From: Ascochyta rabiei
Taxonomy: Eukaryota; Ascomycota; Dothideomycetes; Pleosporales; Didymellaceae
Assembly: GCF_004011695.2 (NCBI RefSeq)
Contig: NC_082406.1
Coordinates: 1,426,001-1,490,000 of the forward strand
Direction of reading: 5' to 3'
Length of the DNA: 64,000 bases
Part shown: in pieces, positions 39,501 to 50,865 of the stretch
Layout of the letters: each line of letters starts with the position of its first letter
Numbering within the stretch: position 1 is the stretch's first letter
The notes under the pieces: model-generated
What the model was told of the DNA's origin: nothing
What the model saw: only the letters and a program-made list of their open reading frames with translations
Database searches by the model: none
Made by a program: the position numbers and the translations under genes

Positions 39501-41814
39501 ATATATACTCCCTCTCCGCGTAACTCGCAATCATCCCCTTGGGATCCGCCTCATACTCCCTCAACTCCACCTTGCCGTCCTTCTCCACCGTATTGGCCTG
39601 CACAAACACCTTCCTCGCCACCTTCTTCCTCAGCACCGCCGGCCGCACCAGGTTCTCATAAAACGGCTCCACGTCCGTAATGTCGTCGTACAGCTTCTTC
39701 GCCTGCTTGTAATCCGCCGTGCTCTTGAAAATGTGCAGTTTCTGCAGGTACTCATTCACCGCCGCCCGGCCCAGGTCGAGGATCCGGTCACGCTCCAGGC
39801 GGATGGTAAGATCAGAGAGGTCGTCTTCCTTCCACTCGAGTTCGCAGAATTCGACGCCCGCGTTGAGGAAGGTGCGCAGGATGGAGAAGCGCGCTTGCAT
39901 GTGTGCTTGGCCCCATTTCCGCGACTTGGGATCCCAGAACTCGAGCGCCACAATGCCCGCGCGTGCCATGGACAAATAAGCCGTGTAGAGCACATCGCCA
40001 GCCTTCGACTTCATGTCCACGCTGCCATCGCCGAACCCGAAGAGTTGCAGGATAGAGAACTCGCATGATAGCGCCATCGCCACGCATTCAGCACGGCATT
40101 CCTCATAAGATGCGGCAATGGTACCGAACACAGAGCCCCAGGTCTGGCCTGGCTTGTACCAGGTGCGAATGGGAGTGTGCGTCACTGGGGACGTGGGCGG
40201 GTTCTCGTGATCAAAGTTGAACTCACCAGGGGCGGTCTCTTGAAGCAGCTTGCCGCAGCCATGACCTAGGAGCTCGTGCAGACCGACTTGAACCTCGAAA
40301 GCTTGATCGGCGTGCTTCTTGTAGAGGTCTTGTTGCTCGTCTTTGATGAAAGGGATCTTCTCGTTGGGGGCCTTGGCGGAGAGAACGTTGCCGAGAGAGA
40401 CGTTTTTAAAGCCGAAGTTCTGTCGAATGTCGTCGTAATTGGGGATGTTTATCCCTGCGGGTATGCTGGGGCATGTCAGTGGGGTAATCTTGGAGATCTG
40501 GTGTTGCTACGACTTACCCACTGCCGGCGAACGTGAGCACCTCCAGTGATGTGAAGTCCGGGCTCAGAAACTTGTCTTTCTCAAACTCCTTGCCCCAAGG
40601 AAGCTTGGGGATGTACTGTGGAGCAGACTCAACAAGCTTAGAGAACGCTTTCGTCCGCTCCTTGTTGACCATGGCTACAAAGCCCTCCCATTCGCCTCGG
40701 ATGCCGTGCGGGTCGCGATATGTCTCGATGAAGCCGATGTCCGACTCGACTGTCGGTCCCTTATCCATGATCCAGGCCCTTTGGCTCTCCTTGAAAGCTT
40801 CCAGCGAGCCAGTCCTAAAGCTCTTTGCGTACTCTTCCATCATCTTGATTTCGTTGTCATTTGCAGCGTGTTTCTTCGCTTGATCGATGTGGTGCGCAAT
40901 CGTCTCCATCTCCTTGGAGTGGTCGCCAAACGCCAACCTGACCTTCTTCCCATCGTCCAATGTCCACTGGCTATCCTTGAGGTCTCTCTGCTCCGACGAC
41001 GGATTCTCCAAGGCCGACGCGATCAGAACCTCGAACCCGTCACCCGTCTTCTTGATCCTAGTGTTTTCTGGCAGCAGCCCTTTGCTCTCAAGGAAGTCGC
41101 TCACGCCAGCAATCTCCTCTTTGGTGATACTCGGTGATTCAGGGTAGTACGTCGATACATGTCCTGCGCTCGGGTACCCCAAATGCAGCTTGGCCACGTC
41201 GTCACCCGCATATATTGCGTCCTTGAACTGCTCGTACAAAGCCAGAGCCTCCTTGGACGTAGTTGCCAGCGCCTTCAGCTGCCGTGGCTCCAAACGCGGG
41301 ACAAACTTGGAGTCACCAAATGATTTGTAGTTGCCGAGATTTCCAAGAAATTGTGCGGCATAGTCCAGATATGCCTTGAGCTCTTCTTGAGATAGACCGG
41401 TCTCGTTTGCGAGCGCGTCGTAGTCGCCGTTACTGTGCTTGTGCAGGACAACAATGAAGTCATAGATAGGCTCCGATTCGGGCGAGAGCTGGCGGAGGAC
41501 AATGCGAGTACCGGCGAAGCAAGCTCTACAGGTTTATCAGTATCGAGTGTCGAAGATTCAAAATTCAGCACTCAATAGCCAATATCTAGTATCTGACACC
41601 TGGTCTCCCGTATCTAGTCTTCAGAGTCTGGTCTCCATAATCTGATCTCCAGGCTCCAAGATCTCCGGAAAGCTTACAGTGAGATGTGATGGGCGTAGAG
41701 CTTCTCCTTGTCCGTCAGCGCCTCAAAGTGGGGCCTGATCGCGAGCGGGACAACGGTGGGTGGGCTGTCGGCCAGATAGTGCTTGAGCGTCTCTGCTTCT
41801 ATGGCTGCTGTCAT
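39499..41814 (-). CDS. Dipeptidyl peptidase III (peptidase family M49)
   Basis: Exons in coding order are 41814-41678, 41525-40518 and 40465-39499 (703 residues, the usual length). The zinc signature HELLGHG (HExxGH type with one extra residue, as in M49) is followed about 55 residues later by the second zinc motif EECRAE. Other family blocks are LYAHHISLACFAGTRIVLRQ, GYPSAGHVSTYYPESPSITK, DIGFIETYRDPHGIRGEWEG, FNFDHENPPTSPVTHTPIRT and GDVLYTAYLSMARAGIVALE. DPP III releases dipeptides from the N-terminus of short peptides in the cytosol. Intron 1 (41526-41677) is 152 nt and carries internal TATCTAGT/TGATCTCC-type repeats; intron 2 is 52 nt. There is no signal peptide. Confidence 0.95.
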
Positions 41815-42043
41815 TGTGCCGGTATGCCAACAACCTCGGGGTGGAGGATAATAAAGGGCGAGCGGGGAGTCGTCAAGTGAGGTGGAGCTCTGGGGGCAAT
41901 CGCGGGGTCTTGTCGTGCCCCGCGTCCTCATGCGAGCGCGCGCCTAACAAGGAATCCAGGGTACAGCACTTTGACAGTTGGCTTGGTATCATGAGACATC
42001 GAATTCGCTATGCAATGCGTTGTAGGGCAATCTCGAATAACGA
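41815..42043. other. Short gap between DPP III and GH16 genes
   Basis: 230 bases hold the DPP III promoter and the GH16 3' end. Nothing else seen. Confidence 0.5.
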
Positions 42044-43153
42044 CTACAACCCAACGAAGAGGACAGCAGCACCAACCACCGCCAACAGACCCCACGACAC
42101 ACTCATAGCAGCAGCAGCACTCTTGTTGACACTGACCACCTCTGGTGTACCAACCTGCTTCACGCCGTCAATCTTGCAAATTGTCTCACACCCTTTGCTG
42201 GCTCGCCTCTGGTTGCCTTCGTACGGCCCGCTGGTGTTGAAAGTCATCTCAATCCACTGCACGTGGAACTCGGCCGAGTGGCCCTCGGTCATGTTTCCAC
42301 TCCACTCCCCACCATCGCTCCACATGTTGAGCACCATGTAGCTCTGCTTCCTAGGCACCGAGTACGAATTCGCAGCGACCTGCTTGCCGTTAAGGTACCA
42401 GTAGCTGTTCTTCGGCAGCCAGTCGATGCGGTGCGTCTGCCAGTCCTCCCAGCTGGGCAGGTCGGTGCCCATGATCGATGCTTGGGCGACTTCGTTACCA
42501 TCCTTACCAACCGAAGGTTGATTGGTGTAGCGGATTGTATCGAGAGGGTCGCGCGTCAGAATCTCAATATCAGACTCGTTTTCGTCGTTGACGAACGTGA
42601 AGAAGCCGGCCACGGCACCCTTGTCGCCTACTACTCGCCCGTACATGCGCATCGACACGTGCATCAGGTTCTTCTGCTGGTTTTCCATCTCACCGGATGA
42701 CTGGTAACCCGGCTCACGCGACGTACGGAGGGCGAGATAAGAGCTGTCGTCCTCTTCCGCAAGGTAGATGTTCGCGTACGAGTTCGACATGGGTACTGGG
42801 AAGTCATCTGTGGCTGGCTTGCTCCAGTTCTGCGTGGCCCAATCGTATTTCCAGTCCTCGCTGTCGAATAAATCAGGTTGCCATGTAGGCTCCAAACCCA
42901 TGCTGTCGTTCACTTGCCCTGGTGGTTGAGAAAGACCACCCGGCAGGTTACGGAAGTCGTAGAAACGGTAGTATTGGAAGTACTCTGGCGTGTTCGCGTC
43001 GGCGCCAGACGAAACGACATAGCAGTTGCAGTCTGCGTTGTTGTCTTTTGGCGTCTCATTTTTCGACGATGTATATGGGCTTGTGGCAAGAGCACATGTA
43101 AGAAGAGCTGTGAGGGGCAAGAGCGAGGCGCCTAACGTGGTAAAGGAAGGCAT
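42044..43153 (-). CDS. Secreted, probably GPI-anchored glycoside hydrolase family 16 protein
   Basis: A single exon of 369 residues. The signal peptide is MPSFTTLGASLLPLTALLTC with cleavage near ALATS. The jelly-roll fold is suggested by YFQYYRFYDFRNLPGG, YLALRTSREPGYQSSGEMEN and VWQ-like WIEMTFNTSGPY. The catalytic strand reads NENESDIEILTRD, the E-x-D-x-E signature of GH16, with Glu residues as nucleophile and acid/base. A typical downstream block is DWQTHRIDWLPKNSYWYLNG. There are several N-x-S/T sites. The end, SAAAAMSVSWGLLAVVGAAV followed by LFVGL, is a hydrophobic tail after small residues, as for a GPI-anchor signal. It most likely acts on cell-wall beta-glucan or a related polymer; it lacks the chitin-binding part of CRH enzymes, and substrate is open. 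Confidence 0.88.
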   Translation of the reverse strand: MPSFTTLGASLLPLTALLTCALATSPYTSSKNETPKDNNADCNCYVVSSGADANTPEYFQYYRFYDFRNLPGGLSQPPGQVNDSMGLEPTWQPDLFDSEDWKYDWATQNWSKPATDDFPVPMSNSYANIYLAEEDDSSYLALRTSREPGYQSSGEMENQQKNLMHVSMRMYGRVVGDKGAVAGFFTFVNDENESDIEILTRDPLDTIRYTNQPSVGKDGNEVAQASIMGTDLPSWEDWQTHRIDWLPKNSYWYLNGKQVAANSYSVPRKQSYMVLNMWSDGGEWSGNMTEGHSAEFHVQWIEMTFNTSGPYEGNQRRASKGCETICKIDGVKQVGTPEVVSVNKSAAAAMSVSWGLLAVVGAAVLFVGL

Positions 43154-44512
43154 GCTGGCTATGCTAGTATCTTCGGTACGCTTCGGACAAATAGCAATTA
43201 GACACCAAAGATCAAAGTGAGAGTGTCAGGAATTCGTGAAAGTGAACCAAGCGAGTGTCACCTGCAAAAGGCCATGAAGAATCAGAAAACCGCGCAGGAA
43301 GGATTGCGATGGCTGGCACACCAAGACACTTTCCGAGGGATCAATGAGCTCATATACGAGTGTGCTGCAGCAGTTAGGCGCCTAGCACGGGAGCCAGGCT
43401 TGATGCGCGCCTGCCCTTCAGTAGCGTCGACGTGCAAAGATGCAGCGTGTTTCGCGTTTCCTCCAAAGCTCTGAGCCAAGGCTCAGCCACAGCGCATCTG
43501 GGCTGCGAAGGCGAAGATGATCTCCTGAGTTAGCCGGATTCGGCACCTGGCGTGAATGACACGAGCTTCACGACGGCTCGGACGGATCCACGGCGCATCG
43601 CCAAGGGTCTGGGTGCGATGCGTGAGGGGACGACAGGAGACGCAGGGGGTTGTCACCAGCCACAGCCTCCCTGCACCAGCAGCGATAGCTTGATCATTTG
43701 ATGCAGCGTGATGCTAAAATAGCCTCCAACGTCGACGGACAGCACGCCAAAGGCGAGTGTTCAACAAGATGATGGGCAGATTCTTCCTCTTGTTCCGAGT
43801 ACTCCTGTCATCGATGCACCATCGCGGCGTACCGGTGGTTGGGAGCTGAGACGTTGCTTCGTAACAAGTTTGATGCTGGGGAAGAGGAATGCTGCTGATG
43901 TGATGGGAGCATCCGTTGTTGTCTGACACGAGCTCTCAATATTCTCTGCATTTCCAACATTCATTGCATCTCCAACATTCATTGCATCTCCAACATTCAT
44001 TGCATCTCCAACATTCATTGCATCTCCAACATTCATTACATCTCCAACATTCATTACATCTCCAACATTCATTACATCTCCAACATTCATTACATCTCCA
44101 ACATTCATTGCATCTCCCATATTCTCTGCATCTCCCCCACAGTAAGCATGTCAGGGGTCGCAACGAGCCACACCAGCTATCACTCCATGCGCACCGCAGC
44201 GGACGGCTTGTGGCTGGTGCTTGCGTTGCCTGTGGCAGGAGCTTAGGGTCACCATAGCGGATGATTCCGTGCCGCTGTGCAAGGTCATCACCCCGCACCC
44301 GTCTTGCTTACTTACGTTTAGCGCAAGGTTTGATGAGTGCTGCCTCCTTTGAGAAATGATACGATTTGAGTGTAGCACGACACCGACACAGCCCCTTTGA
44401 AGTATCCTGCACCGCCGTGGCCATCGACGTCGTCCAGGCCCAAATCGACTTTGAAAACTCCGGTGTCGCTATGCATGCAATGTACAAACGCCCGACTCGA
44501 TGGTCAAGGCTT
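43154..44512. other. 1.36-kb intergenic region with an 18-nt minisatellite
   Basis: Apart from the 18-nt tandem array at 43945-44125 and the GH16 promoter, no gene is supported. Open frames on both strands across the array are produced by the repeat itself. Confidence 0.6.
43945..44125. repeat. 18-nt tandem array (CATTCATTGCATCTCCAA)
   Basis: About ten copies with only GCATCTCC/ACATCTCC variation, grouped into blocks of like copies. Because 18 is a multiple of three and the unit has no stop in these frames, several frames stay open (for example MNVGDV repeated on the minus strand). It is not a CRISPR: the units are directly abutting with no spacers. Confidence 0.93.
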
Positions 44513-45878
44513 TCAAAGTCGCCCGATCCCAGTTCGAGGTCCAAAATCTCCACGATTGTATCTCTTCAGTTCACACCCAGCTTTCGCAAAGCGCTTCATC
44601 TCCCATCTCCTCCTCTTTTCCAAGTCCTCGCCCGCTACCCGTTTTCTCGTCCCATCTTGGCTTCCTCCGTCCTTGGCCAGACCACCTCCATGCAACCTTC
44701 CCGAGTCCATCCACGAGCAAGAAAACTCCTTGAAAAGGGGGTGGCTTTGCTTGTTCGGTTGTATGGCCGCGAATGGGTTGTGATGTGAGAACTTGAGGCG
44801 CTCCGGGGTTAGGGTAGTAGTTTGGGTTGGATGCGATGTCGTCAGATTTGGTGATATAGGTAACACGAAGGAGGTCTGTGCATGTGCCGTGCGCTTTGAA
44901 GTCACAGTCGTGAAGGGATCAGTATTCTCCAACTCTGGGGCGACTAGCCCCTCTGTTTGTGAATCAACAGGAGGGATCCGCTTGGAGGCATCGTCGAGTG
45001 CTACACTGGGATCCAGACCGCGAATGCCAAGGATGTTGCTCTCTTGCCTAGGACCGGGAGCTTTCTTGGGCGACCTGTTGGGGCGCGGTATCCAGTCGCT
45101 CTCATCGCTCTCTGGTTCTGCTGTACGCCCTTGGCGCTGTGCGTTCTCCTCGTCTTCGACAAGCGGTGCGCGTTGGGCTTTGGAGGGCGCCGTAGGCGTG
45201 GCCTTGACCCGCTCCTTGCCCTTGCTGCGAGACTCAAGCTTCGACTGCTTCTGTGGCGGTTCGGCGTGTTTGTCTTCGCCGCGCATCTGGGCGTCCCGGA
45301 CCTCCTCCGCCAGGTGGCTCGGAACGGCAGCATGGATCTCGGTCATGAGCTTCGCTCGGCGACAGAAGCCAGCCCAGTCCTCGTTCGCGAGCTTGCCGGC
45401 TTCTTCATTGAGGGCACTCGCAGGGTTGGGCTGAATGAGCAAGCATGATATCGTGACCAGTACGTCGCGTAGCTTGAGCGTGCTGCTCCAGTCTCGCTTG
45501 AGTGTCTCCACGCAGACGGCGCCCGTGGCCTCGTCGACGTTGGGATGCCAGCACCTTGTGCGGAAGAAAGCGGTGGGAGCGGCTGTGGGGTAGGTGGGCG
45601 GTATGTCCAGGTGCAGTCGCCACACGCCGCCCACGTACGGCGTGCCGACAGGGCCCGACAGGAGGACGTCGAGGGAAGTGAGGTCGGCCGCGGCGTCGGC
45701 GTTGGGAGGGAACAGGTAGTGGGGCGGCAGGCCGGCTGTGTGCAGAGAAGCGTGGTCGCCAGCAAGGCGCCTGAGCGACCTGGAGTTCTGAGGTACGTGA
45801 GCAGAGACGCAGGTAGCCGAGGCGCAGTGGCCGCGCACTTCGCCGAGGCTCGGAGAAAGAGGACAAGGAGCCTACCAT
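44513..45878 (-). CDS. Ubiquitin-conjugating enzyme E2, UBE2S-like, with long tail
   Basis: Exons in coding order are 45878-45876 (the ATG alone) and 45787-44513; the intron of 88 nt starts GTAGGC. The spliced start MNSRSLRRLAGDHASLHTAG reads straight into the E2 fold: GLPPHYLFPPNADAAADLTS, GTPYVGGVWRLHLDIPPTYP, then HPNVDEATGAVCVETLKRDW (active Cys within GAVCVETLKRDW) and VLVTISCLLIQPNPASALNE with EAG. The LKRDW and LL(I)xPNPxSALNEEAG motifs are those of UBE2S, the chain-elongating E2 of the anaphase-promoting complex. The product is 425 residues, and the last 250 are disordered and end in Lys/Arg-rich sequence (KRRRWEMKRFAKAG). The UBE2S tail is what docks to the APC/C, so a basic tail fits. 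Without the splice, the frame begins with a non-conserved leader. Confidence 0.88.
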
Positions 45879-45976
45879 GGTTGCGTGTGGTGCTCGTCAG
45901 GCATGAGCGCCGAGGTTGCAGTCGTTCGCACGGGCTGAGGGGTGGTGGGCGGTAGGAAGACTGGCGTTGCGTTGCA

Positions 45977-46440
45977 GGACACGCTTGAGCTGACCAACGC
46001 TAAGAGCTCTCACCAGACGCGTTCGCCATGCCCCCACATCGCGCTAGCTCTAGCGTCGCCGTGGACGCGGGAACGTGCGAGGATACACTTGAGCTGACCA
46101 ACGCTAAAGCTGACCTAACCACTGACTTACCAACTTAGTCCAGGCAACACGCATAAGTACTAAACTTAAAATCTTTAAAGCTGCTACACTCTACATTAAT
46201 AAAATATGATGGATTCTAGATAAAACTAACCTTAGAATAACCCTAACCTTAAGCTAACCCTAACCTTAAACTAACTCTAAACCTAATGTTCTCTAAGATT
46301 TTATTATAAACATAATCCTAATAATCCTAAGATATTTATATTGTCTTCTAAAGAGGTTTAGAAGATAATCCCTAGCGTTGGTCAGGTGGAGCTGCCAAGG
46401 CAAGGTTGAGCTCTTAGCGTTGGTCAGCTCAAGCGTGTCC
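45977..46440. mobile_element. Palindromic MITE-like element with 33-bp perfect inverted repeats
   Basis: 45977-46009 (begins GGACACGCTTGAGCTGACC) and 46408-46440 are exact inverted copies, 33 of 33 bases. Inside them is a second, mutated pair of the same sequence: at 46081 GGATACACTTGAGCTGACC, and in opposite orientation the core TAGCGTTGGTCAG at 46373-46385. The change GGACACGC to GGATACAC is C-to-T/G-to-A, as RIP would do. The 46130-46370 interior is AT-rich with CTAACCCTAACCTTAA telomere-like units. No coding capacity and no clear target-site duplication. Probably a non-autonomous DNA transposon that has inserted in or beside itself. Confidence 0.75.
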
Positions 46441-46718
46441 TGGGAACGTGCTGGGGCTGGTGCTTCGCTCTCGGCTTCACGGTGGGCACGCGCTGTCGTC
46501 ACCGGTCCGTCGGTCACAATACCTACAAAGTACACCTATGCCCATGCCTTCACCGTGTACCATGCATGTTTCGTCTGCACGCTCACGTGCAATTTCTGCC
46601 TAGTGTGCTTCGTCTCCTCCGAGAAAGCGTCAGATGCTTCGTGCGACCCCCAACCTGCCCCTGCCGTGTCTGCCCTAGATCCCTCCCCTTGAACGCCGCG
46701 CTGCAATGCATCCCACAA

Positions 46719-49700
46719 TCACAAGATATCCATATCGTCCGCCGGGTCCACAAACGGAAACTGCCCGCTCTCAATCGCCGCTATCCGGTCAAGCTCAGCC
46801 TGGTACTCTTTCCTCAAGCTATCGAGCGTGACAATCTGCCTCTTCAGCAGCTTCTTCGCCTTTCCCAGCCCCCACTGCGGCGGCCCGCTCTCATCCATCT
46901 TCTGCTCAGCCACTATGTATGCGTCTTCCTTGTTGACCGAGGAGAGCGTGTTGATAATCATGAGGTAGCACTGGATCAGCGAGTCGTCCGCAGGGTCGTG
47001 CACTTTGGAAGACGTCGTCTTGAGTCGTTGCAGTCGTTCGTGCATAATCGAGGCCGCACCGCGGAAGTTGTTGCGCGAGATGCGGAAAGAGTAGAGGATC
47101 TGATGGTACCGCGGTCCCGATGCCAAGTTCAGCGTCTTGTGGCATAGCGATGAAAGGATCGAGTCCACTTCGTCCGCCAGCCCAACCAGCGGAAACTTGA
47201 GCAGGGCCGTCACTTGCGACTGTCCCACCATGGACATGATCAGCGTCTGGAGGGACGAGTGTTTCCTGCACGTGGTTTGCGTCAGTCGAGACCTGGTGAG
47301 TGCGGTTTCTGGTTGCTTACAGAGCTGCATCACTGTGCCTGGTCATGGCCGTATACGCTCCCTGGAACCTAGCCGTCTGTATACATGCAGTGAACAGACG
47401 TTGAAGAAGCTCGGTTTTTGTCTCTTCGTCCTCTCGACCCGTCAATGATCGAAGACCAAGTTGTGCAAACTCAGATACATACGAGTAGGCCTTGACCCTT
47501 TCAAACAGGCCCAAGACATGGCTGTAGTAGTTAGCAAGGCCTTCGGAGAACAAGTTGCGATCGGTCTCGGATACAAGGCCCGCAGTGTCGTGATCTTCGA
47601 CGCTAAACATGCCCAGCGCTATTGAGGTTAGTAGCTGTCAGCATGGACGGTGCTCGGGAGCCTTACCGAGAGTATACGCCACCTTCTGGAAGTAGACAGA
47701 GGCAAGTGCGTGTTCGCCGAGAGCGATGTGCAACCGGGCTTTGAGGTACGTCGCCCAGTTACCATCCGTGAGAAACTTTGCAAAGTCCAGTGCCAGGTCA
47801 TACTCTTTCTGAACGAGCAAAATGCCCATGTTATCCTCTACGACAGAGTCATACATGGATTCCTCTCGGAACATAGACGCCACCCAAGCACGACCCCAAT
47901 AGGTGAGCTGGCCAGCCTTCAGACCCTTTGGCAAGGGCAGATCAAAGAAATGGATGCCGTATATACCCTCCATAACCGTTTGTGTGATGGGCAGCTTCTT
48001 ACCTGTCTTCAGGCTCTCGCTGACAGTTCGGTTCACGGCTTCCGAGGCAGGTCCGGTGGATGTCTGGTGAGACCAAACTGTGCGGGCCAGCCACGATACA
48101 GTCATGTAATCCCTGAACTGCGCTGCCAGCTCTACAAAGACTTCGGATGCGTCGAAACCTTCCGGTGTCTCCCCCTCCAGCTCGACGAACATGACCAACA
48201 AGAGTACCAGTAGATCGAGTACCGCATGATAGTCACGCTCGAGAGTCTCCTGGGAGACGCGAAGTAGCGCGTTCAGACCGAACCGTGCAAGCTGCTTCCG
48301 ATTGTTGGGGCGGCCCTGCTCATTGTATGCTAAGATACGGATGGCCTGTAGAAATGTTTCTGTGCTGAGGTCTTTGATCTCGGTCCCGACTTCGTCTACA
48401 ATGAGCGCCAGATCGTCGTCCGTCACATGCTGTACAAGCTCGCTTTGTGACTCTATCAACTCCATACGATCGACGACCGTGAGAGACCGGCTTTGAAGTG
48501 CGTCAGCCTCGAGTTGGCGTTCAACCCCACGTTGTACAAACGAAGGAAGTCGTCGTCGGAACGAGGAAGCTGCGTTTAAAAGTCGAGCAACCGAGGATGA
48601 GTCGGGTCTGTCCATTGCCCTGGCAAGAGGCCCCGTAAGAGGCTCCGATTTGGTGAGTGCCGCTGCGTTCAGCGTTGTGAGCTCAAGATTGCTGCATGTG
48701 CGGATTGCTGACAAGTGGTCGCTCAAGACCAGCCATGGCATAGCTGTCTCAGCATCATAGACGAGTGACAACGACTCCCCTCGTCGCTTGTGCAAATCCT
48801 TGACCAAGCCGTAGAAGGCCTGCCATTGCGCGGAAACCGCGTCTTCAAAGTCGTCTGCATCTCGAGCAATGCTAGGTGTCTTGGCTGCAAGTGATGATAC
48901 GGCTGTACAGATCCGCTCTTTCAAAGACTCAGTAGTTGCTACTCTACTTGACCGCTTCCTATCAAGGCCTCTTGCGAAGATGTTGAGAGCGGTCTCTAAG
49001 GTAGCCATTGGGAAGCGTCCAGGATAGAACAAGAAATCTAACCACTGCCCAGATGCATCGACATCGTCGTTGGCTGTATCCTGTTGATCTGGATAAGTTG
49101 GGCTGCGCTTCAATCCTTCCACTGTCAGTGGTCCCGCATCGACAGAGACCCAGTCGTATTTCCAGGTTCTTTCCAGATCGTCCGGCTCATCGTTCAAGTC
49201 AAAGCTCAACTTGTAGACTCTGCTGCTTGGCCCAGATCGTGCGCGAATCCATAGTTCTGATCCTCTCCAGGTTCCGGCTGGGCCAGGTATAACGTGGAAC
49301 TCCTCCATGGACCACACGGTCGTGTTCATGAGCTCATCAATCGGGGGCACAAATTCAACAAGCGTTTGGACATCGACAATTCCGTTGTGTACATCGTCTC
49401 CATCTCGGACACCCCAAAACTTGAATTGATGTTGCTTTGGCGAGTAAGTCACAACGTAGTAGTTGGCACCTTCGATACCACCAGGAATATCCAGGACAGC
49501 CATGAGCTTCGATTGGGAGGCCCCAATGAAGTAAGAGCCATTGCCGTTGCCATTGCCGTTGCTATTACCGTTGCCGTTGGCTCTCTCTAAAGCGCGGTCT
49601 GCTCGGCCCAGTAGATCGGTCTGCGCACCTGGTTTCCCCGATGCTACATTCCATGCTCGTAACGTATGGTCCAAGGAAACCGATAAGATGTGCTGCTTGT

Positions 49701-50490
49701 CCGGTGACAATGCCACCGCAGCAGCAGCAGATACGGCAAATTCTGCGTTATCGAACCTGACCGTCGGCTGCGCCTTCCACGCCAGAAGACCGCGGACCGA
49801 CCAATTGCTGTTTTGATAGCGCGAACCGTCCCACACTTTGTTGTCCCTATCCCATAGCATGCGACATATGGCGCCATCGTCAAGGGAGACAAGGAGATCG
49901 TCCGCAGCCAGGCTTTCGAGTCTGTAGGGAATACGGCCGCTGAACAGGACCGGTTCTGACGTCTTGCACCAGTTCTCGATTTCTTGCTCAGATGCTGCGG
50001 AATTTATGAAGAAGTCGCGGTGGAGAGTGATTGTGTATAGCTCGTTTGCGGCAGTGATAGCGAAGACGGTGAGCGCATCTCGGTCATTTGGTTCTGCAAA
50101 AGCCACACAGAAAGGGCGAATCGGCGAAGGGAACTTGAGTAGAAGCGTGAGGTTAGCCTCGAAACCGTGACTCGAGTCGTGATCCAGGTCGGCGGCTTGA
50201 ATCTCGAGCATCTTCCTATTGTCCAGGACGCGCCAGAGAAACGTCCGCGGGTACTCATGGTGTCGTCGAAAGAACAATGAGCCGTCGGTGGCCAGGTGCC
50301 GGCGCGTGAAGGATTCCTCGTCTTGGTCGGCGTGCAGCTCTGTGATGACGGTGCGCTTCGCCGTAGTGCGCGTCCCGAATGTCGAGGTAGTGTGCGCGGG
50401 TAGCGTAAATGCGATGGTAGATCCAGGAAAGGCGGGCTCAATGTTCAGCCGCGCCTCTTTGTAGAGACAAGCGCCTCCATTGCTGACCAT
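46719..50490 (-). CDS. NUP120: Nucleoporin Nup120/Nup160 (Y-complex)
   Basis: Exons in coding order are 50490-47667, 47618-47321 and 47265-46719 (1222 residues). The N-terminal half is a beta-propeller: ARLNIEPAFPGSTIAFTLP start, FGRT-like blades, VALSPDKQHILSVSLDHTLR, WNVASGKPG and YYVVTYSPKQHQFKFWGVRD. The rest is an alpha-solenoid containing LDLLVLLLVMFVELEGETPE, KEYDLALDFAKFLTDGNWAT and ALASVYFQKVAYTLALGMFS. This is the layout of the Nup120/160 family, a scaffold of the outer ring of the nuclear pore. A GN-repeat loop (ANGNGNSNGNGNGNG) sits inside the propeller and is coded by a short (CCGTTG)n tract at about 49541-49580. Spliced joins TLALGMFSVEDHD and SDAALKHSSLQTL support introns of 48 and 55 nt. 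Confidence 0.92.
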
Positions 50491-50865
50491 CCTGCTCGCA
50501 TGCGAAGGTTATGTCGGCGTTGCGCAGGCGGTTGGTGTCGTGCACGGTGTGGCTGCGGAAGCGGATGCGGAGGTGCAGCTCGAGGCAAACAAAAGTTCCA
50601 AGGTCGCCATCCAGCTTGCGCACAGACGACACGCGAGCTTTCATCATCTGCCGGCGTCACCTTTGTTCGTAGCTCGACGACACGCAGATATTGCGAGTAG
50701 TATGCGACTGTTGATTCACACAGTGAAAAGGCTCATCTCTAATGGATAGGGGCATCTACATCAATGCTGCTCGCTGATTCCCAGAAACGCCACCCAGTGC
50801 TCAATCATACACAAGAAACAAGACATGAGAATCGATCGCCAGCACAAAGCTCACCGTGCTGTTGA
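50491..50865. other. Gap between NUP120 start and RAD51 stop
   Basis: 375 bases holding the NUP120 promoter. A 70-codon minus-strand frame (50647-50438) overlaps the NUP120 start; no splice signal joins it to NUP120, so it is left out. Confidence 0.5.

Noticed and set aside
43761..44120. Minus-strand frame with repeated MNVGDV, looking like a repeat protein
   Set aside because: It is produced by the 18-nt array, which is open in several frames on both strands; no signal peptide, no codon preference, and the flanking part has no features.
43945..44125. Possible CRISPR-like array
   Set aside because: Units are directly adjacent without spacers, and the DNA is from a fungus.
46130..46370. Interstitial telomere or chromosome-fusion scar
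   Set aside because: The CTAACCCTAACC units are few and degenerate and lie inside an inverted-repeat element, so a transposon explanation is simpler.
50438..50647. Minus-strand frame at the 5' side of NUP120, considered as its first exon
   Set aside because: No donor/acceptor pair joins it to the NUP120 frame, and NUP120 already starts properly with the ACLYKEARLNIEP block.
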